Source: CAINVV01 sp964506325 (GTDB lineage: Bacteria > Bacteroidota > Bacteroidia > Bacteroidales > Prolixibacteraceae). Taken from it: a DNA stretch of 16,529 nt. The notes beneath the pieces were generated by a model. That model made no database searches, was not told the DNA's origin, and worked only from the letters and a program-made list of their open reading frames with translations. A program made the position numbers and the translations under genes. The stretch is taken from NCBI GenBank assembly GCA_964506325.1, contig CAZDLO010000078.1, positions 1 through 16,529 of the forward strand. The letters run 5' to 3'. Shown piece after piece: positions 1 to 8,207 of the stretch (position 1 is its first letter; the number at the start of each line of letters is the position of its first letter).

Positions 1-43
1 CAATTATTTTTCTTTGTATTGAACGTTTTCAACCCTTAATTCG

Positions 44-71
44 CATAATTCATAATTCATCATTCATAACT
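44..71. repeat. Four-unit heptanucleotide tandem repeat
   Basis: Four tandem 7-base units read CATAATT, CATAATT, CATCATT, CATAACT on the plus strand; the first two are identical and the others differ by one or two bases. The array overlaps the 3' end of the minus-strand peptidase gene, whose TGA stop lies inside it at 66-64. On the minus strand the unit is AATTATG. It is probably a small slippage-prone tract; I know of no function for it. The remaining bases 1-43 hold no feature I can support. Confidence 0.6.
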
Positions 72-2109
72 CTTTTGACAGCGCTTCATCAAGCTGTTTT
101 AAAATCGGGTCAACCGATAACTTTTTGCCGACCGCTCCCTGCATCCATATTTGTGGTACAAGCCTGCCTTGCTTATAAATCCTGTCAATCTCCTCCGGGA
201 AATTTTTGCCGGCAAGATAGTCTTCGACTTGGAATTCAATGATCTGGCCATAAGAATAGGCTGCAAGATAGAGCGGATTGGAGATCATATGTGAATAAAT
301 GGCAAGTATTGGCTGATCACGCGTCCCGAAAACCGGTGCAAAATAACTGTTCCATACTTCTTTTGAAATCTGTATAACGGCCTGTTTAAGTTCGGCGGCT
401 GTTGCATTAGGGTGACTATACATCCATTTCCAGGTCCGCATATCAACCATTCCAACTCCCATAATCTCCATCAAAGACCATGACGTATCCAGTATGTCCA
501 GATTTTTTTGATTTTTACTCTGTCCGGATAATCCAAGAAGATTGAGATCACGGCTTTGAAAGATAAAGGCAAGAGCTTCAGTAAAAGCAGTATTTGGCAC
601 TCCGTTCATCATGAAATAGTCAACATCATAGAGTGAAACGGTTTGTTCAACATTGTGGCCAAATTCATGTACCGCAATGTTATATCCTTTGTAATCCATT
701 CCTGAAGAGGCAATGCGGGTTCTCAGGTGTGATTTTTCTCCCTTCATTCCGGCACCCCATGCATGACCTGAACCACGGGCAGGATCTACCACGATCTTGT
801 CGGATAAGTATTCTGCACGTTCTTTGCTCCAACCTAGCTTTACCAGCATATTGGGCATATCTTTCTCAAAAGCTGCGGGATCAGGATACTTTGTTCTGGT
901 CATGTTGTTTAACTGATCCTGCGGGTATTCGCTCCTTGCCTTGAATCCATCGTACCAGATATCATAGGGTTCGAGGTTGCGTCCCAGTCTTCCGGCAATG
1001 ATCTTACCAATTCTGACCAGTTGCGGCGATTTCAGGTAAGTGTCGAAAAGAGCCTCCACCTCTTCCTGGGGAATCTCCATTTCACCAGAAAATTTTCTTT
1101 GGATAAAGCTGTTCCTTTCTGGTTCGTATGGATCAATGGCCTCTTGTGCATGAAAATTGTTGAGGATTTGCTGGTATCTTGAATCCGGTTCGGAACTGAC
1201 GGCAATTACTTTTCCATTCTCCAAAACCTGGTTGCTTAAGGGTTTCCATTGGTAGGCCGGATCATTGATCACAACGGAAGGAATATCCTGGTCGATGATT
1301 CGCATCATTACCTTGTATATCATCTTTTGCTTCTCAGGACCTTTGTCTTTGTCGGTGTAATCTGCCTTAATTTCATCCCTTAGATTCCAATGGGTCAGCA
1401 ATGACATATTATCCGGAAAAAGTTGCATTCCATCTTCTGTCCGCAGGGATCCCATCTGAATGTTGTATTCCGCAATGTAAAGGTCTGCGTCAGCCTCTGC
1501 TTTGGCGACTGCCTGGGTTAATTCTGCCGGCACACGGGATATGAACTGGTCACCAATTCTGGCTGCAGCCCATTGCTCACGGCTCCAGTCATTACCGAGT
1601 GTTTCCTTCTCCTGTAACGTGAAATAGGGGAAATTCAGTGCAACAATGAAGGCGATTTTGTTTTTGTACAGATCATCCTGCAAATGGGCACCAACTGAAA
1701 ATCCGCTGAAGATCTTATCGATTTCCAGCAGTTCCCCGTTGTTAAGGTCTACATTCTGCTTGAGATCCAGTGTCATTTTGTTGATATGTCCTGAAATTGA
1801 TTCAAAGTAGGCAGAAAATTTTTGAAGCATCAGGGTTTTGCTTTTTGGATCGCCGATGAAATTGTCCCTGCAAAAGGCAATAAAATCACTGTCACTGCCA
1901 TCAGTTCCGGTCCACAGGGAAGCGGAATGTTTTACACCCTTTTCAATGGCCGGCTTCATTCCATGACCATGTTTAATTATCAGTGAATCAATGGCTGTAC
2001 TGATACATTTTTCTGTAGGACGGAGATTGTTCATCTTGGCTGGTTCTTTTTGCACATTTGTTGAACAGGAGGCTAAAATTATGGCTGTTAAAAGGATAAG
2101 GAGACGCAT
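64..2109 (-). CDS. HExxH zinc metallopeptidase lipoprotein
   Basis: This is probably a secreted, lipid-anchored zinc peptidase of about 681 residues. The reading frame opens at a TTG at 2130, but the ATG at 2109 gives a clean lipoprotein signal: MRL, a hydrophobic stretch, then ILASC with the lipobox Cys at residue 15, so I start there. Numbering from the TTG, the zinc-binding helix HEFGH is at 488-492, and a Glu in the sequence TEALAF (518) lies about 26 residues downstream. That matches gluzincins with the HExxH...E arrangement, as in the M2/M3/M32 group. The C-terminal region has a GRLVPQIWM segment (656-663) resembling the ends of those oligopeptidases. I cannot name the exact MEROPS family; it lacks the HELLGH motif of M49. 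Most of the N-terminal half is unrecognised. It diverges from the GH43 gene, so the 156 bases between the two starts must hold both promoters. Confidence 0.8.
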   Translation of the reverse strand: MRLLILLTAIILASCSTNVQKEPAKMNNLRPTEKCISTAIDSLIIKHGHGMKPAIEKGVKHSASLWTGTDGSDSDFIAFCRDNFIGDPKSKTLMLQKFSAYFESISGHINKMTLDLKQNVDLNNGELLEIDKIFSGFSVGAHLQDDLYKNKIAFIVALNFPYFTLQEKETLGNDWSREQWAAARIGDQFISRVPAELTQAVAKAEADADLYIAEYNIQMGSLRTEDGMQLFPDNMSLLTHWNLRDEIKADYTDKDKGPEKQKMIYKVMMRIIDQDIPSVVINDPAYQWKPLSNQVLENGKVIAVSSEPDSRYQQILNNFHAQEAIDPYEPERNSFIQRKFSGEMEIPQEEVEALFDTYLKSPQLVRIGKIIAGRLGRNLEPYDIWYDGFKARSEYPQDQLNNMTRTKYPDPAAFEKDMPNMLVKLGWSKERAEYLSDKIVVDPARGSGHAWGAGMKGEKSHLRTRIASSGMDYKGYNIAVHEFGHNVEQTVSLYDVDYFMMNGVPNTAFTEALAFIFQSRDLNLLGLSGQSKNQKNLDILDTSWSLMEIMGVGMVDMRTWKWMYSHPNATAAELKQAVIQISKEVWNSYFAPVFGTRDQPILAIYSHMISNPLYLAAYSYGQIIEFQVEDYLAGKNFPEEIDRIYKQGRLVPQIWMQGAVGKKLSVDPILKQLDEALSKEL

Positions 2110-2172
2110 AAGAATACAGTTTTTAAACAATTAGAGAATCAATCATAAAATTACCGGTACATGGTGATGTTG

Positions 2173-2188
2173 ATAATCTGCTGATTAT
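2173..2188. promoter_or_regulatory. Hyphenated palindrome, possible operator
   Basis: ATAATC-TGCT-GATTAT is a perfect 6-base inverted repeat around a 4-base centre. It ends inside the -7 element of the glycosidase operon and lies 64 bases upstream of the peptidase start on the other strand. Its position fits a repressor or activator site serving one or both divergent genes, but that role is an inference from symmetry and location only. Confidence 0.4.
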
Positions 2189-2193
2189 ATTTG
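2186..2193 (+). promoter_or_regulatory. Bacteroidota -7 element upstream of the GH43-GH78 operon
   Basis: TATATTTG matches the Bacteroidota -7 consensus TAnnTTTG exactly. No good TTTG-like -33 element sits 17-20 bases upstream, which would suit a promoter that needs an activator. It would give a leader of roughly 65 bases before the ATG at 2266. On the opposite strand, TAATTTTA at 2153-2146 is a one-mismatch candidate for the divergent peptidase gene. Confidence 0.5.
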
Positions 2194-2265
2194 TATTGAA
2201 GTAGCAGAACCTGATACCAAAAATAAGGAAAATTCGTCACTAAGTAATCCTGTAATTCAACTGTT

Positions 2266-3195
2266 ATGCGATACCTCCTTCTGTTTTTTGTTTTTTCCGC
2301 CCTAATTTCCAGGGGAGGAGGGCATCATTATCTTTTCTCCTATTTTAAAGACAACGGGGAGGATGGATTGCACCTGGCCTACAGCAATGACGGACTGCAG
2401 TGGAAGGAGCTTAAAGGCGGGAAATCATTTTTGCAACCTACTGCAGGAGAGGATAAACTGATGAGAGATCCTTACATTCTCCAGGGTGAGGATGGTACTT
2501 TTCATATGGTTTGGACCTGCAGCTGGAAAGAACGTCAGATTGGATATGCCTCGTCAAAAGATTTGATAAACTGGTCTGAACAGAAGACAATTCCTGTAAT
2601 GATGCATGAACCTGCAGCCAGGAATTGCTGGGCCCCGGAAATTGTTTATGATCCGCAACAGAAATACTACCTGGTATTCTGGGCTACCACTATTCCAGGT
2701 CGGCACACAGAGGTTGAAGGATCTGAATCGGAAAAGGGGTTGAATCATCGCATGTATTGTACTACAACCGTTGATTTTCAATACTTTACAAATACAAGGA
2801 TGTTTTTCAACCCGGATTTCAGTGTAATTGATGCAACGATTTTAAGGGAAGGCAAAAACTGGTATATGTTCCTGAAAAATGAGAATCCAAATCCGCCTGA
2901 AAAAAATATTAGGATCACCTCTTCCGGCATGGCATCCGGACCGTTTCCTGTTTCCGTGTCACCTCCTATTACCGGGGAATATTGGGCTGAAGGGCCTTCT
3001 GCCCTTAAAATTGATGATTATGTTTATGTATATTTTGACAGGTACAGGGAGCACAGATATGGGGCCGTAAGGTCTAAAAACATGAAGGACTGGGAAGAGG
3101 TATCGGGTACAATAGTTTTTCCTCCTGGTGTGAGACATGGTTCTGCATTTAAGGTGAGTAAGAAATTGGTGAATAGTTTAATTCAATTGAAATGA
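2266..3195 (+). CDS. GH43-like five-bladed beta-propeller glycosidase
   Basis: This 309-residue protein is probably an exported arabinosidase- or xylosidase-type enzyme that removes sugars from plant or algal polysaccharide. The first 16 residues are hydrophobic, so it is likely secreted, though no clean cleavage site is visible. GH43-type acidic residues can be placed in order: MRDP (Asp68, candidate base), WAPEIVYD (122-129), VIDATIL (Asp189, candidate pKa modulator) and AEGPS (Glu242, candidate general acid). A late HGSAF (His291) fits the conserved propeller-centre His. The length suits a single catalytic domain with no carbohydrate-binding module. Its stop codon overlaps the next gene's start (ATGA), so it is translationally coupled to the GH78 rhamnosidase, and both probably attack the same glycan. 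Substrate cannot be read from the sequence, and a related GH43-like or GH117-like propeller family is possible. Confidence 0.82.
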   Translation: MRYLLLFFVFSALISRGGGHHYLFSYFKDNGEDGLHLAYSNDGLQWKELKGGKSFLQPTAGEDKLMRDPYILQGEDGTFHMVWTCSWKERQIGYASSKDLINWSEQKTIPVMMHEPAARNCWAPEIVYDPQQKYYLVFWATTIPGRHTEVEGSESEKGLNHRMYCTTTVDFQYFTNTRMFFNPDFSVIDATILREGKNWYMFLKNENPNPPEKNIRITSSGMASGPFPVSVSPPITGEYWAEGPSALKIDDYVYVYFDRYREHRYGAVRSKNMKDWEEVSGTIVFPPGVRHGSAFKVSKKLVNSLIQLK

Positions 3196-5960
3196 GTTAT
3201 TTAAAGTATCTGCTGACGGCACTAACACTACTGGTAATGTCCGTCGTTATTGCACAGAATGGAATTTCTGTCTCAGGACTTCGTTGTGAATCGAAGGTAA
3301 ATCCGTTGGGCGTTGCCGGCAAGTCACCGGATTTCAGCTGGATAATCAGTTCTTCACAACGAAATGTTAAGCAGTCGTCGTACCATATCTTGGTTGCGGA
3401 TACCCCGGAGAAACTTGGAAATGATACCGGTAATTGCTGGGATTCAAAGGTTGTTCATTCTCAGCGGTCTATCCGTGTTGGCTTTGCCGGATCAACTTTG
3501 AAAGCCGACACCAAATATTACTGGAAGGTTAAGATCACTGATCAGTTTGGACATAAATCAGAATGGAGTGATCCTGCCTGGTTTCATACAGGCTTGTCCG
3601 ATCTCTCCGACTGGGGTGAAGCCCGCTGGATTGGTTATGAGAATTTGCCGGATTCGATGAAGATATTTCCCGGTATCCATGGATCCGGTGATAAGCTTGG
3701 AAACCGGGGAGTTAAGAGAAGTACCGTGCCATATTTCCGGAAAGAATTCGGTATTTCAAAGAAAATTAAAAGTGCCACTCTTTTTATCAGTGGGTTGGGT
3801 CATTATGAAGCGACAGTCAACGGGAAAGAGGCAGGAAATCAATTTCTGTCGCCCGGGTGGACAGATTACAATAAAACCTGCCTGTACAATTGCTACGATG
3901 TAACAAAATTTCTTAAGCAGGGGAAGAATGTTCTGGGTGTTATTGTCGGCAATGGTTTTTACAATGTCAACCGTGAAAGGTACAGGAAACTGGTCATTGC
4001 CTACGGTTATCCTAAAGTAATCAGCAAACTTAAAATTACCTTTGAAGATGGGACAACATCTGATATTTCTTCCGGAACGGACTGGAAGTGTGCCCCTTCG
4101 CCCATTGTTTATTCAGGGATTTATGGTGGTGAAGATTATGATGCCACACTCGAACAACCCGGATGGAATCAACCCGGTTTTGATGATTCGGGTTGGCAAA
4201 ATGCGCTGCCTGCAACCATTCCAACCGGCAGGCTGACTGCGGAGAGCGATTATCCTGTTACCATCAATCGCACTATTCCTGTTGCAAAAATTCAAAAATG
4301 TAATCCTGGCAAGTATTTGTATGATTTTGGCCAGAATGGTTCAGGTATTATAGAACTAAAAGTTAGGGGAAAACGTGGTTCGGTGATAAAACTGACGCCA
4401 GGAGAGCTGATAACAACGGGTAAGGAAATCAATCAGAAAGCTTCAGGTTCCCCCTATTATTTTACATATACACTTAAGGGTGATGGTGTTGAGGTGTGGC
4501 GACCAAAATTTTCCTATTACGGATTCAGGTATGTTATGGTAGAAGGGGCTGTACCTGAAAGCGATAAGGCCGGTTCTGGACTTCCGGGTATTTTAAACCT
4601 GGAGACGCTGCACACCTGTAATTCGTCCCCGAAAAACGGCGAATTTGCCTGTTCGAACGAACTTTTTAACAAGATTTATAATTTGATAGACTGGGCAGCA
4701 AGAAGTAATCTGCAAAGCGTTGTAACCGACTGTCCCCACCGGGAAAAACTTGGATGGCTGGAGCAAACTTATCTCATGGGTGCCTCCCTTCACTACAATT
4801 ATGATCTTTATGCACTGTACAGAAAGGCGGTGCGGGATATGATTGATGCGCAGGCTCCTGATGGACTCGTTCCGGATATTGCTCCTGAATACACGCAGTT
4901 CCAGGGAGGCTTCCGTGATTCACCGGAGTGGGGCAGCGCAGCAGTCATATTGCCCTGGATGCTTTGGGAATGGTATGGGGATATAGCAATTGTAAGGGAG
5001 GCTATGCCAATGATGCAAAAGTATGTTGCCTACCTAGGCACCAAAACGAATGGCAACCTGCTGTCACACGGACTGGGCGACTGGTTTGATTACGGGCCAA
5101 AATCTCCCGGTGAGGCGCAATTAACTCCAAAAGAATTAACGGCCACCGCGATATATTTTTACGATCTTCAACTTCTTTCAAGGATGATGAAGTTATGTGA
5201 AATGAATACTGAAGCCAAAAATGTGGAAATCCTTGCCGCAAGAGTAAAAAATGCCTTCAACCAAAAATTTTTCAATCCGCAGGACAAGGTATATTCAACC
5301 GGCAGTCAAACCGCAATGGCAATGCCTTTGTGCGTAGGTTTGGTGGATGAAAATGACAGGAAAGAAGTTGTGAAAAACCTTGTCAGTTCCATAGTCAAGT
5401 CAGGTTATACCCTTACTGCCGGAGATGTTGGTTTTCATTTCCTGGTTAAAGCCCTGGAGGAAAACGGCTGCTCACAGTTACTGTTCGATATGAATTTCAG
5501 GAATGACCTCCCCGGATATGGCTTTCAACTGAAAAAAGGTGCCACTGCCCTGACTGAATCGTGGCCTGCACTGGAGGAGGTATCCAACAACCATCTGATG
5601 CTCGGGCACCTGATGGAATGGTTTTATACAGGGCTGGGGGGGATCAAGCAGGCAAACAACAGTACAGCTTTCAGTAATTTTGTCATACGGCCTGAAATTG
5701 TCGGTGATTTAACAGAGGTTAAATCAAGCTACCTCTCTCCCTACGGCAAAATCAGGAGTGAGTGGAAAAAAATCAATAACTCGCTGGAAATGACAATTGA
5801 AATACCTGTTAACACGGAAGCTGTTATTGTATTTCCTGTCAGATCAGGTTCCGGGGTGACGGAAAATGGGAAACAGGTTGTCCTGGCGGGCACTGCAGAG
5901 GGCAAATTCTGTCTCAGAACCGGTTCCGGAAGTTATATTTTCAGGATGCGGTATCCCTGA
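3192..5960 (+). CDS. Alpha-L-rhamnosidase, GH78
   Basis: This 922-residue exported enzyme should release terminal alpha-L-rhamnose from polysaccharides such as rhamnogalacturonan, ulvan or rhamnosylated glycans. A Sec signal (residues 1-21) ends VIA, with Gln as the predicted first mature residue. The order fits full-length GH78: an N-terminal Ig-like domain (about 25-135, with KYYWKVKITD), a beta-sandwich with FISGLGHYEATVNGKEAG (about 198-215) and LYDFGQNGSG (376-385), an (alpha/alpha)6 barrel, and a C-terminal beta domain. The barrel carries the family motif DCPHREKLGW (513-522), whose Asp513 and Glu518 are the expected acidic active-site residues, and NHLMLGHLMEWFY (800-812), whose Glu809 is the candidate general base. 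The start overlaps the GH43 stop by 4 bases. The two genes form a bicistronic unit, with no SusC/SusD genes adjacent. Confidence 0.95.
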   Translation: MSYLKYLLTALTLLVMSVVIAQNGISVSGLRCESKVNPLGVAGKSPDFSWIISSSQRNVKQSSYHILVADTPEKLGNDTGNCWDSKVVHSQRSIRVGFAGSTLKADTKYYWKVKITDQFGHKSEWSDPAWFHTGLSDLSDWGEARWIGYENLPDSMKIFPGIHGSGDKLGNRGVKRSTVPYFRKEFGISKKIKSATLFISGLGHYEATVNGKEAGNQFLSPGWTDYNKTCLYNCYDVTKFLKQGKNVLGVIVGNGFYNVNRERYRKLVIAYGYPKVISKLKITFEDGTTSDISSGTDWKCAPSPIVYSGIYGGEDYDATLEQPGWNQPGFDDSGWQNALPATIPTGRLTAESDYPVTINRTIPVAKIQKCNPGKYLYDFGQNGSGIIELKVRGKRGSVIKLTPGELITTGKEINQKASGSPYYFTYTLKGDGVEVWRPKFSYYGFRYVMVEGAVPESDKAGSGLPGILNLETLHTCNSSPKNGEFACSNELFNKIYNLIDWAARSNLQSVVTDCPHREKLGWLEQTYLMGASLHYNYDLYALYRKAVRDMIDAQAPDGLVPDIAPEYTQFQGGFRDSPEWGSAAVILPWMLWEWYGDIAIVREAMPMMQKYVAYLGTKTNGNLLSHGLGDWFDYGPKSPGEAQLTPKELTATAIYFYDLQLLSRMMKLCEMNTEAKNVEILAARVKNAFNQKFFNPQDKVYSTGSQTAMAMPLCVGLVDENDRKEVVKNLVSSIVKSGYTLTAGDVGFHFLVKALEENGCSQLLFDMNFRNDLPGYGFQLKKGATALTESWPALEEVSNNHLMLGHLMEWFYTGLGGIKQANNSTAFSNFVIRPEIVGDLTEVKSSYLSPYGKIRSEWKKINNSLEMTIEIPVNTEAVIVFPVRSGSGVTENGKQVVLAGTAEGKFCLRTGSGSYIFRMRYP

Positions 5961-6222
5961 ATCTTATGATCATCCGTATTCTCTCCCTAATTGCTGAAAG
6001 GTCAGCAGGACAGTGGTGAGGCGGTAATGAGGTTGCCTGAATTTATCTCTTCGTTTTGCTGTTTTTAGGAAAAGGAAATCAAAATGATTTTGTACATTAG
6101 CTAAAGGAATCGGGAAGTTGTTAAATACTATGTGTTCAATATAACCCTTCCTGGACAATATGGTCAGAATTGATTCGGAATTTTTCGGGGATTCAGGTCT
6201 TCCTGTAACAACTGACCTTACC

Positions 6223-6235
6223 TTACAAATTGTAA
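6223..6235. promoter_or_regulatory. Small palindrome just before the lactonase start
   Basis: TTACA-AAT-TGTAA is a 5-base inverted repeat ending 4 bases before the ATG at 6240. A second TGTAA at 6204-6208 can also pair with the same TTACA, so two mutually exclusive small hairpins are possible. The arms are short and A+T-rich, so chance is a fair explanation. The rest of 5961-6239 (279 bases) shows no convincing gene, promoter or terminator. Confidence 0.25.
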
Positions 6236-6239
6236 TCAG

Positions 6240-7376
6240 ATGAAAAAGTTACTGATCATCTTTCTTGGTTTGTCATTGTCAGGAGTTGCCAATTCACAAA
6301 CACCCTCCTCCAAAGGGATCCTTCATTTTTATGTCGGGACCTATACCGAAGAGAATGGCAGTGAAGGCATCTACAGTTTCGGACTTGATCCATTGTCAGG
6401 CAAACTACACAGCAACGGGTTGGCAGTGCTCTCGGAAAATCCCTCGTTTCTTGCCATGACCATGAATGGGAAGCAATTGGCGGCGGTCAGGGAAACTGTT
6501 GATGAGAATAACCAGAGAATGGGTTATATAGAACTTTTTAATGTGGATATTGCCGGCAATCTGACATCTGTCAACAAAGTCACCAGTGGAGGAGCTAATC
6601 CTTGTCATGTATCTGTAAACGAGGATAGTATGGTTTTAGTTTCCAATTACACCGGGGGAAACGTATCCTTATATAAAATTAAACCATCTGGAGAATTGTC
6701 GGAAGCTCTGTCTGTTTTGCAGCACTATGGGTCAGGACCAGTCCTGGCGAGGCAGGATAAACCACATGTTCACAGTGCGCTTTTTGAGCCGGGTGGTAAC
6801 CGGATTTTCGTTGCTGATCTCGGTATTGATCAGGTAAAGGTTTATACCATAGATAAAAATTCAACTACGCTCAAGCCTTACAAGTTTCCTGAAATAGGTA
6901 TGCCTCCGGGAAGCGGACCAAGGCATATGACGATTCATCCCAATGGAAGTACACTATATGTTGCCAATGAAATGGGCTGCAGTGTCAGCGTGGTGCAGAT
7001 GGCCAGGAACGGGGTTTTCAAAGTAATTGAGACCATTTCTACACTGCCTGCGGATTATAAGATACCCAATACCTGTGCGGACATTCACCTGTCACCGGAC
7101 GGGAAATTCCTGTATGTCTCCAACAGGGGCATGAATACCATTGCTATATTTTCGGTTCTGGATTCCAGGATAAAGCTGATTGGACATGAGGATACCAGGG
7201 GTGAAATGCCCCGCAATTTTACGATGAGCCCAGACGGTGAATATCTGCTTGTTGCCAATCAGAATTCCAATAATATTGTGGCATTTAAGCGAAATGCTGA
7301 ATCCGGACTGTTGACTTACACAGGTGCAATCAATGCATTTAAACCTGTTTGCCTTTTGTTCAGGGTACAACAATGA
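6240..7376 (+). CDS. Exported lactonase-family seven-bladed propeller protein
   Basis: This 378-residue protein belongs to the YbhE-type lactonase family (Pfam Lactonase), whose cytosolic members hydrolyse 6-phosphogluconolactone. Family landmarks are FYVGTYTEENGSEGIYSF (30-47), the SNYTGGNVS segment (135-143), KPHVHSA (174-180), GPRHMTIHPNGSTLYVANE (226-244), DIHLSPDGKFLYVSNRG (281-297) and a last blade with MSPDGEYLLVANQNSNNI. Unlike the cytosolic enzyme it begins with a signal peptide (MKKLLIIFLGLSLSGVANSQ), so it acts in the periplasm or outside. A role on 6-phosphogluconolactone is therefore doubtful; an unphosphorylated sugar lactone or another cyclic ester is more likely. It follows the rhamnosidase by 279 bases and is probably transcribed separately. 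Rhamnono- or arabinonolactone are reasonable but untested guesses. Confidence 0.85.
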   Translation: MKKLLIIFLGLSLSGVANSQTPSSKGILHFYVGTYTEENGSEGIYSFGLDPLSGKLHSNGLAVLSENPSFLAMTMNGKQLAAVRETVDENNQRMGYIELFNVDIAGNLTSVNKVTSGGANPCHVSVNEDSMVLVSNYTGGNVSLYKIKPSGELSEALSVLQHYGSGPVLARQDKPHVHSALFEPGGNRIFVADLGIDQVKVYTIDKNSTTLKPYKFPEIGMPPGSGPRHMTIHPNGSTLYVANEMGCSVSVVQMARNGVFKVIETISTLPADYKIPNTCADIHLSPDGKFLYVSNRGMNTIAIFSVLDSRIKLIGHEDTRGEMPRNFTMSPDGEYLLVANQNSNNIVAFKRNAESGLLTYTGAINAFKPVCLLFRVQQ

Positions 7377-7437
7377 TCATTGCAGTAAGTGGGTATTTTT
7401 CTCAAAACCCGTGAAGCCAAACAACAATTGGTCCATT

Positions 7438-7475
7438 AAAAAACCCTTAAGTAGAAATTCATTCCGCTTAAGGGT
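7438..7475 (-). terminator. Rho-independent terminator of tpx
   Basis: ACCCTTAAG (7443-7451) pairs perfectly with CTTAAGGGT (7467-7475), a 9-base stem with a 15-base loop. On the minus strand the stem is followed by a run of six T (complement of 7443-7438), about 45 bases past the tpx stop. The plus-strand side has only a short CTTT tract, but the hairpin may also stop transcripts from the convergent lactonase gene. Confidence 0.75.
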
Positions 7476-7521
7476 CTTTAGCAATAGCTGAATATTATCA
7501 GTTCTTCCCGGGGACTTTTGA

Positions 7522-8031
7522 TTATAGTCCTTTTACGACAGCAAGGGCAGCATCGTAATTGGGTTCATGAGTGACTTCAGAAACATATTCCACATATTTT
7601 ACAATTCCCGCCTTGTCTATTACGACAGTACCCCTGGCGAGCAAGCGAAGTTCCTTGATCCAGAATCCGTATTTCTGTCCGAATTCCAATTCTTTGTGGT
7701 CCGAAATCGTCCTGATGTTTTCAAGACCTTCTGCTGCACAAAAACGGGATTGGGCAAATGGAAGGTCACAGGATATGGAGAGAACAACCACGTCTTTCAT
7801 GTTGTTGGCTTCCGCGTTGAATCTCCTGTTTTGGGCCGCACATACTCCTGTGTCGATTGAGGGATAGATCGCCAGAACAATTGTTTTACCGGCAAAATCG
7901 GATAGCTTCACAGGCGTCAATCCTGCTCCAACGGAGTTAAAATCAGGAGCCATGTCGCCTACCTTGACCTCATTTCCGAGGAGGGTCAATGGATTTCCTG
8001 CAAAGGTAATTTTTACTGAATTCTCTTTCAT
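7522..8031 (-). CDS. tpx: Thiol peroxidase Tpx (atypical 2-Cys peroxiredoxin)
   Basis: This 169-residue cytosolic or periplasmic peroxidase reduces alkyl and hydrogen peroxides using thioredoxin as donor. The protein runs through the typical Tpx order: VKVGDMAPDF near residues 22-31, the active-site segment PSIDTGVCA with peroxidatic Cys64, and SCDLPFAQSRFC with resolving Cys98 (Cys88 is the extra cysteine also seen in relatives). The C-terminal half contains LLARGTVVIDKAG and the final strand-helix region with EPNYDAAL. No signal peptide is visible. Length is normal for the family. The gene stands alone between the convergent lactonase gene and the ndk gene, with 176 bases to the ndk stop, and ends at a clear terminator. 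I see only a poor -7 candidate (TAGTTTAA) upstream. Confidence 0.96.
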   Translation of the reverse strand: MKENSVKITFAGNPLTLLGNEVKVGDMAPDFNSVGAGLTPVKLSDFAGKTIVLAIYPSIDTGVCAAQNRRFNAEANNMKDVVVLSISCDLPFAQSRFCAAEGLENIRTISDHKELEFGQKYGFWIKELRLLARGTVVIDKAGIVKYVEYVSEVTHEPNYDAALAVVKGL

Positions 8032-8207
8032 ACAAAGATTTTGTTTAAACTATTGATAATTAGAACGATAATAAGTAGCCTGCAATTTGTTTTTTGGTCT
8101 TTCTGATTGCCTTTATACAATTTATGTTATGGCTTTTATACGTAATTCAGTGCCAATAGGTTCATCTGGAAGCCTCTAATTCACAGGTCTTCTATCAAAA
8201 TACTTAT

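Noticed and set aside
2110..2130. TTG start seven codons upstream in the peptidase gene
   Set aside because: The ATG at 2109 gives a normal lipoprotein signal, and the extra residues add nothing.
5970..6158. Open frame of 62 codons on the minus strand in the gap after the rhamnosidase
   Set aside because: It has no recognisable domain or promoter, and sits in a gap between two plus-strand genes. Its length is within what chance gives.
7385..7412. GGGT...ACCC hairpin after the lactonase stop as a terminator
   Set aside because: Only four base pairs with a long loop and no T tract. The stronger hairpin at 7443-7475 is a better stop.
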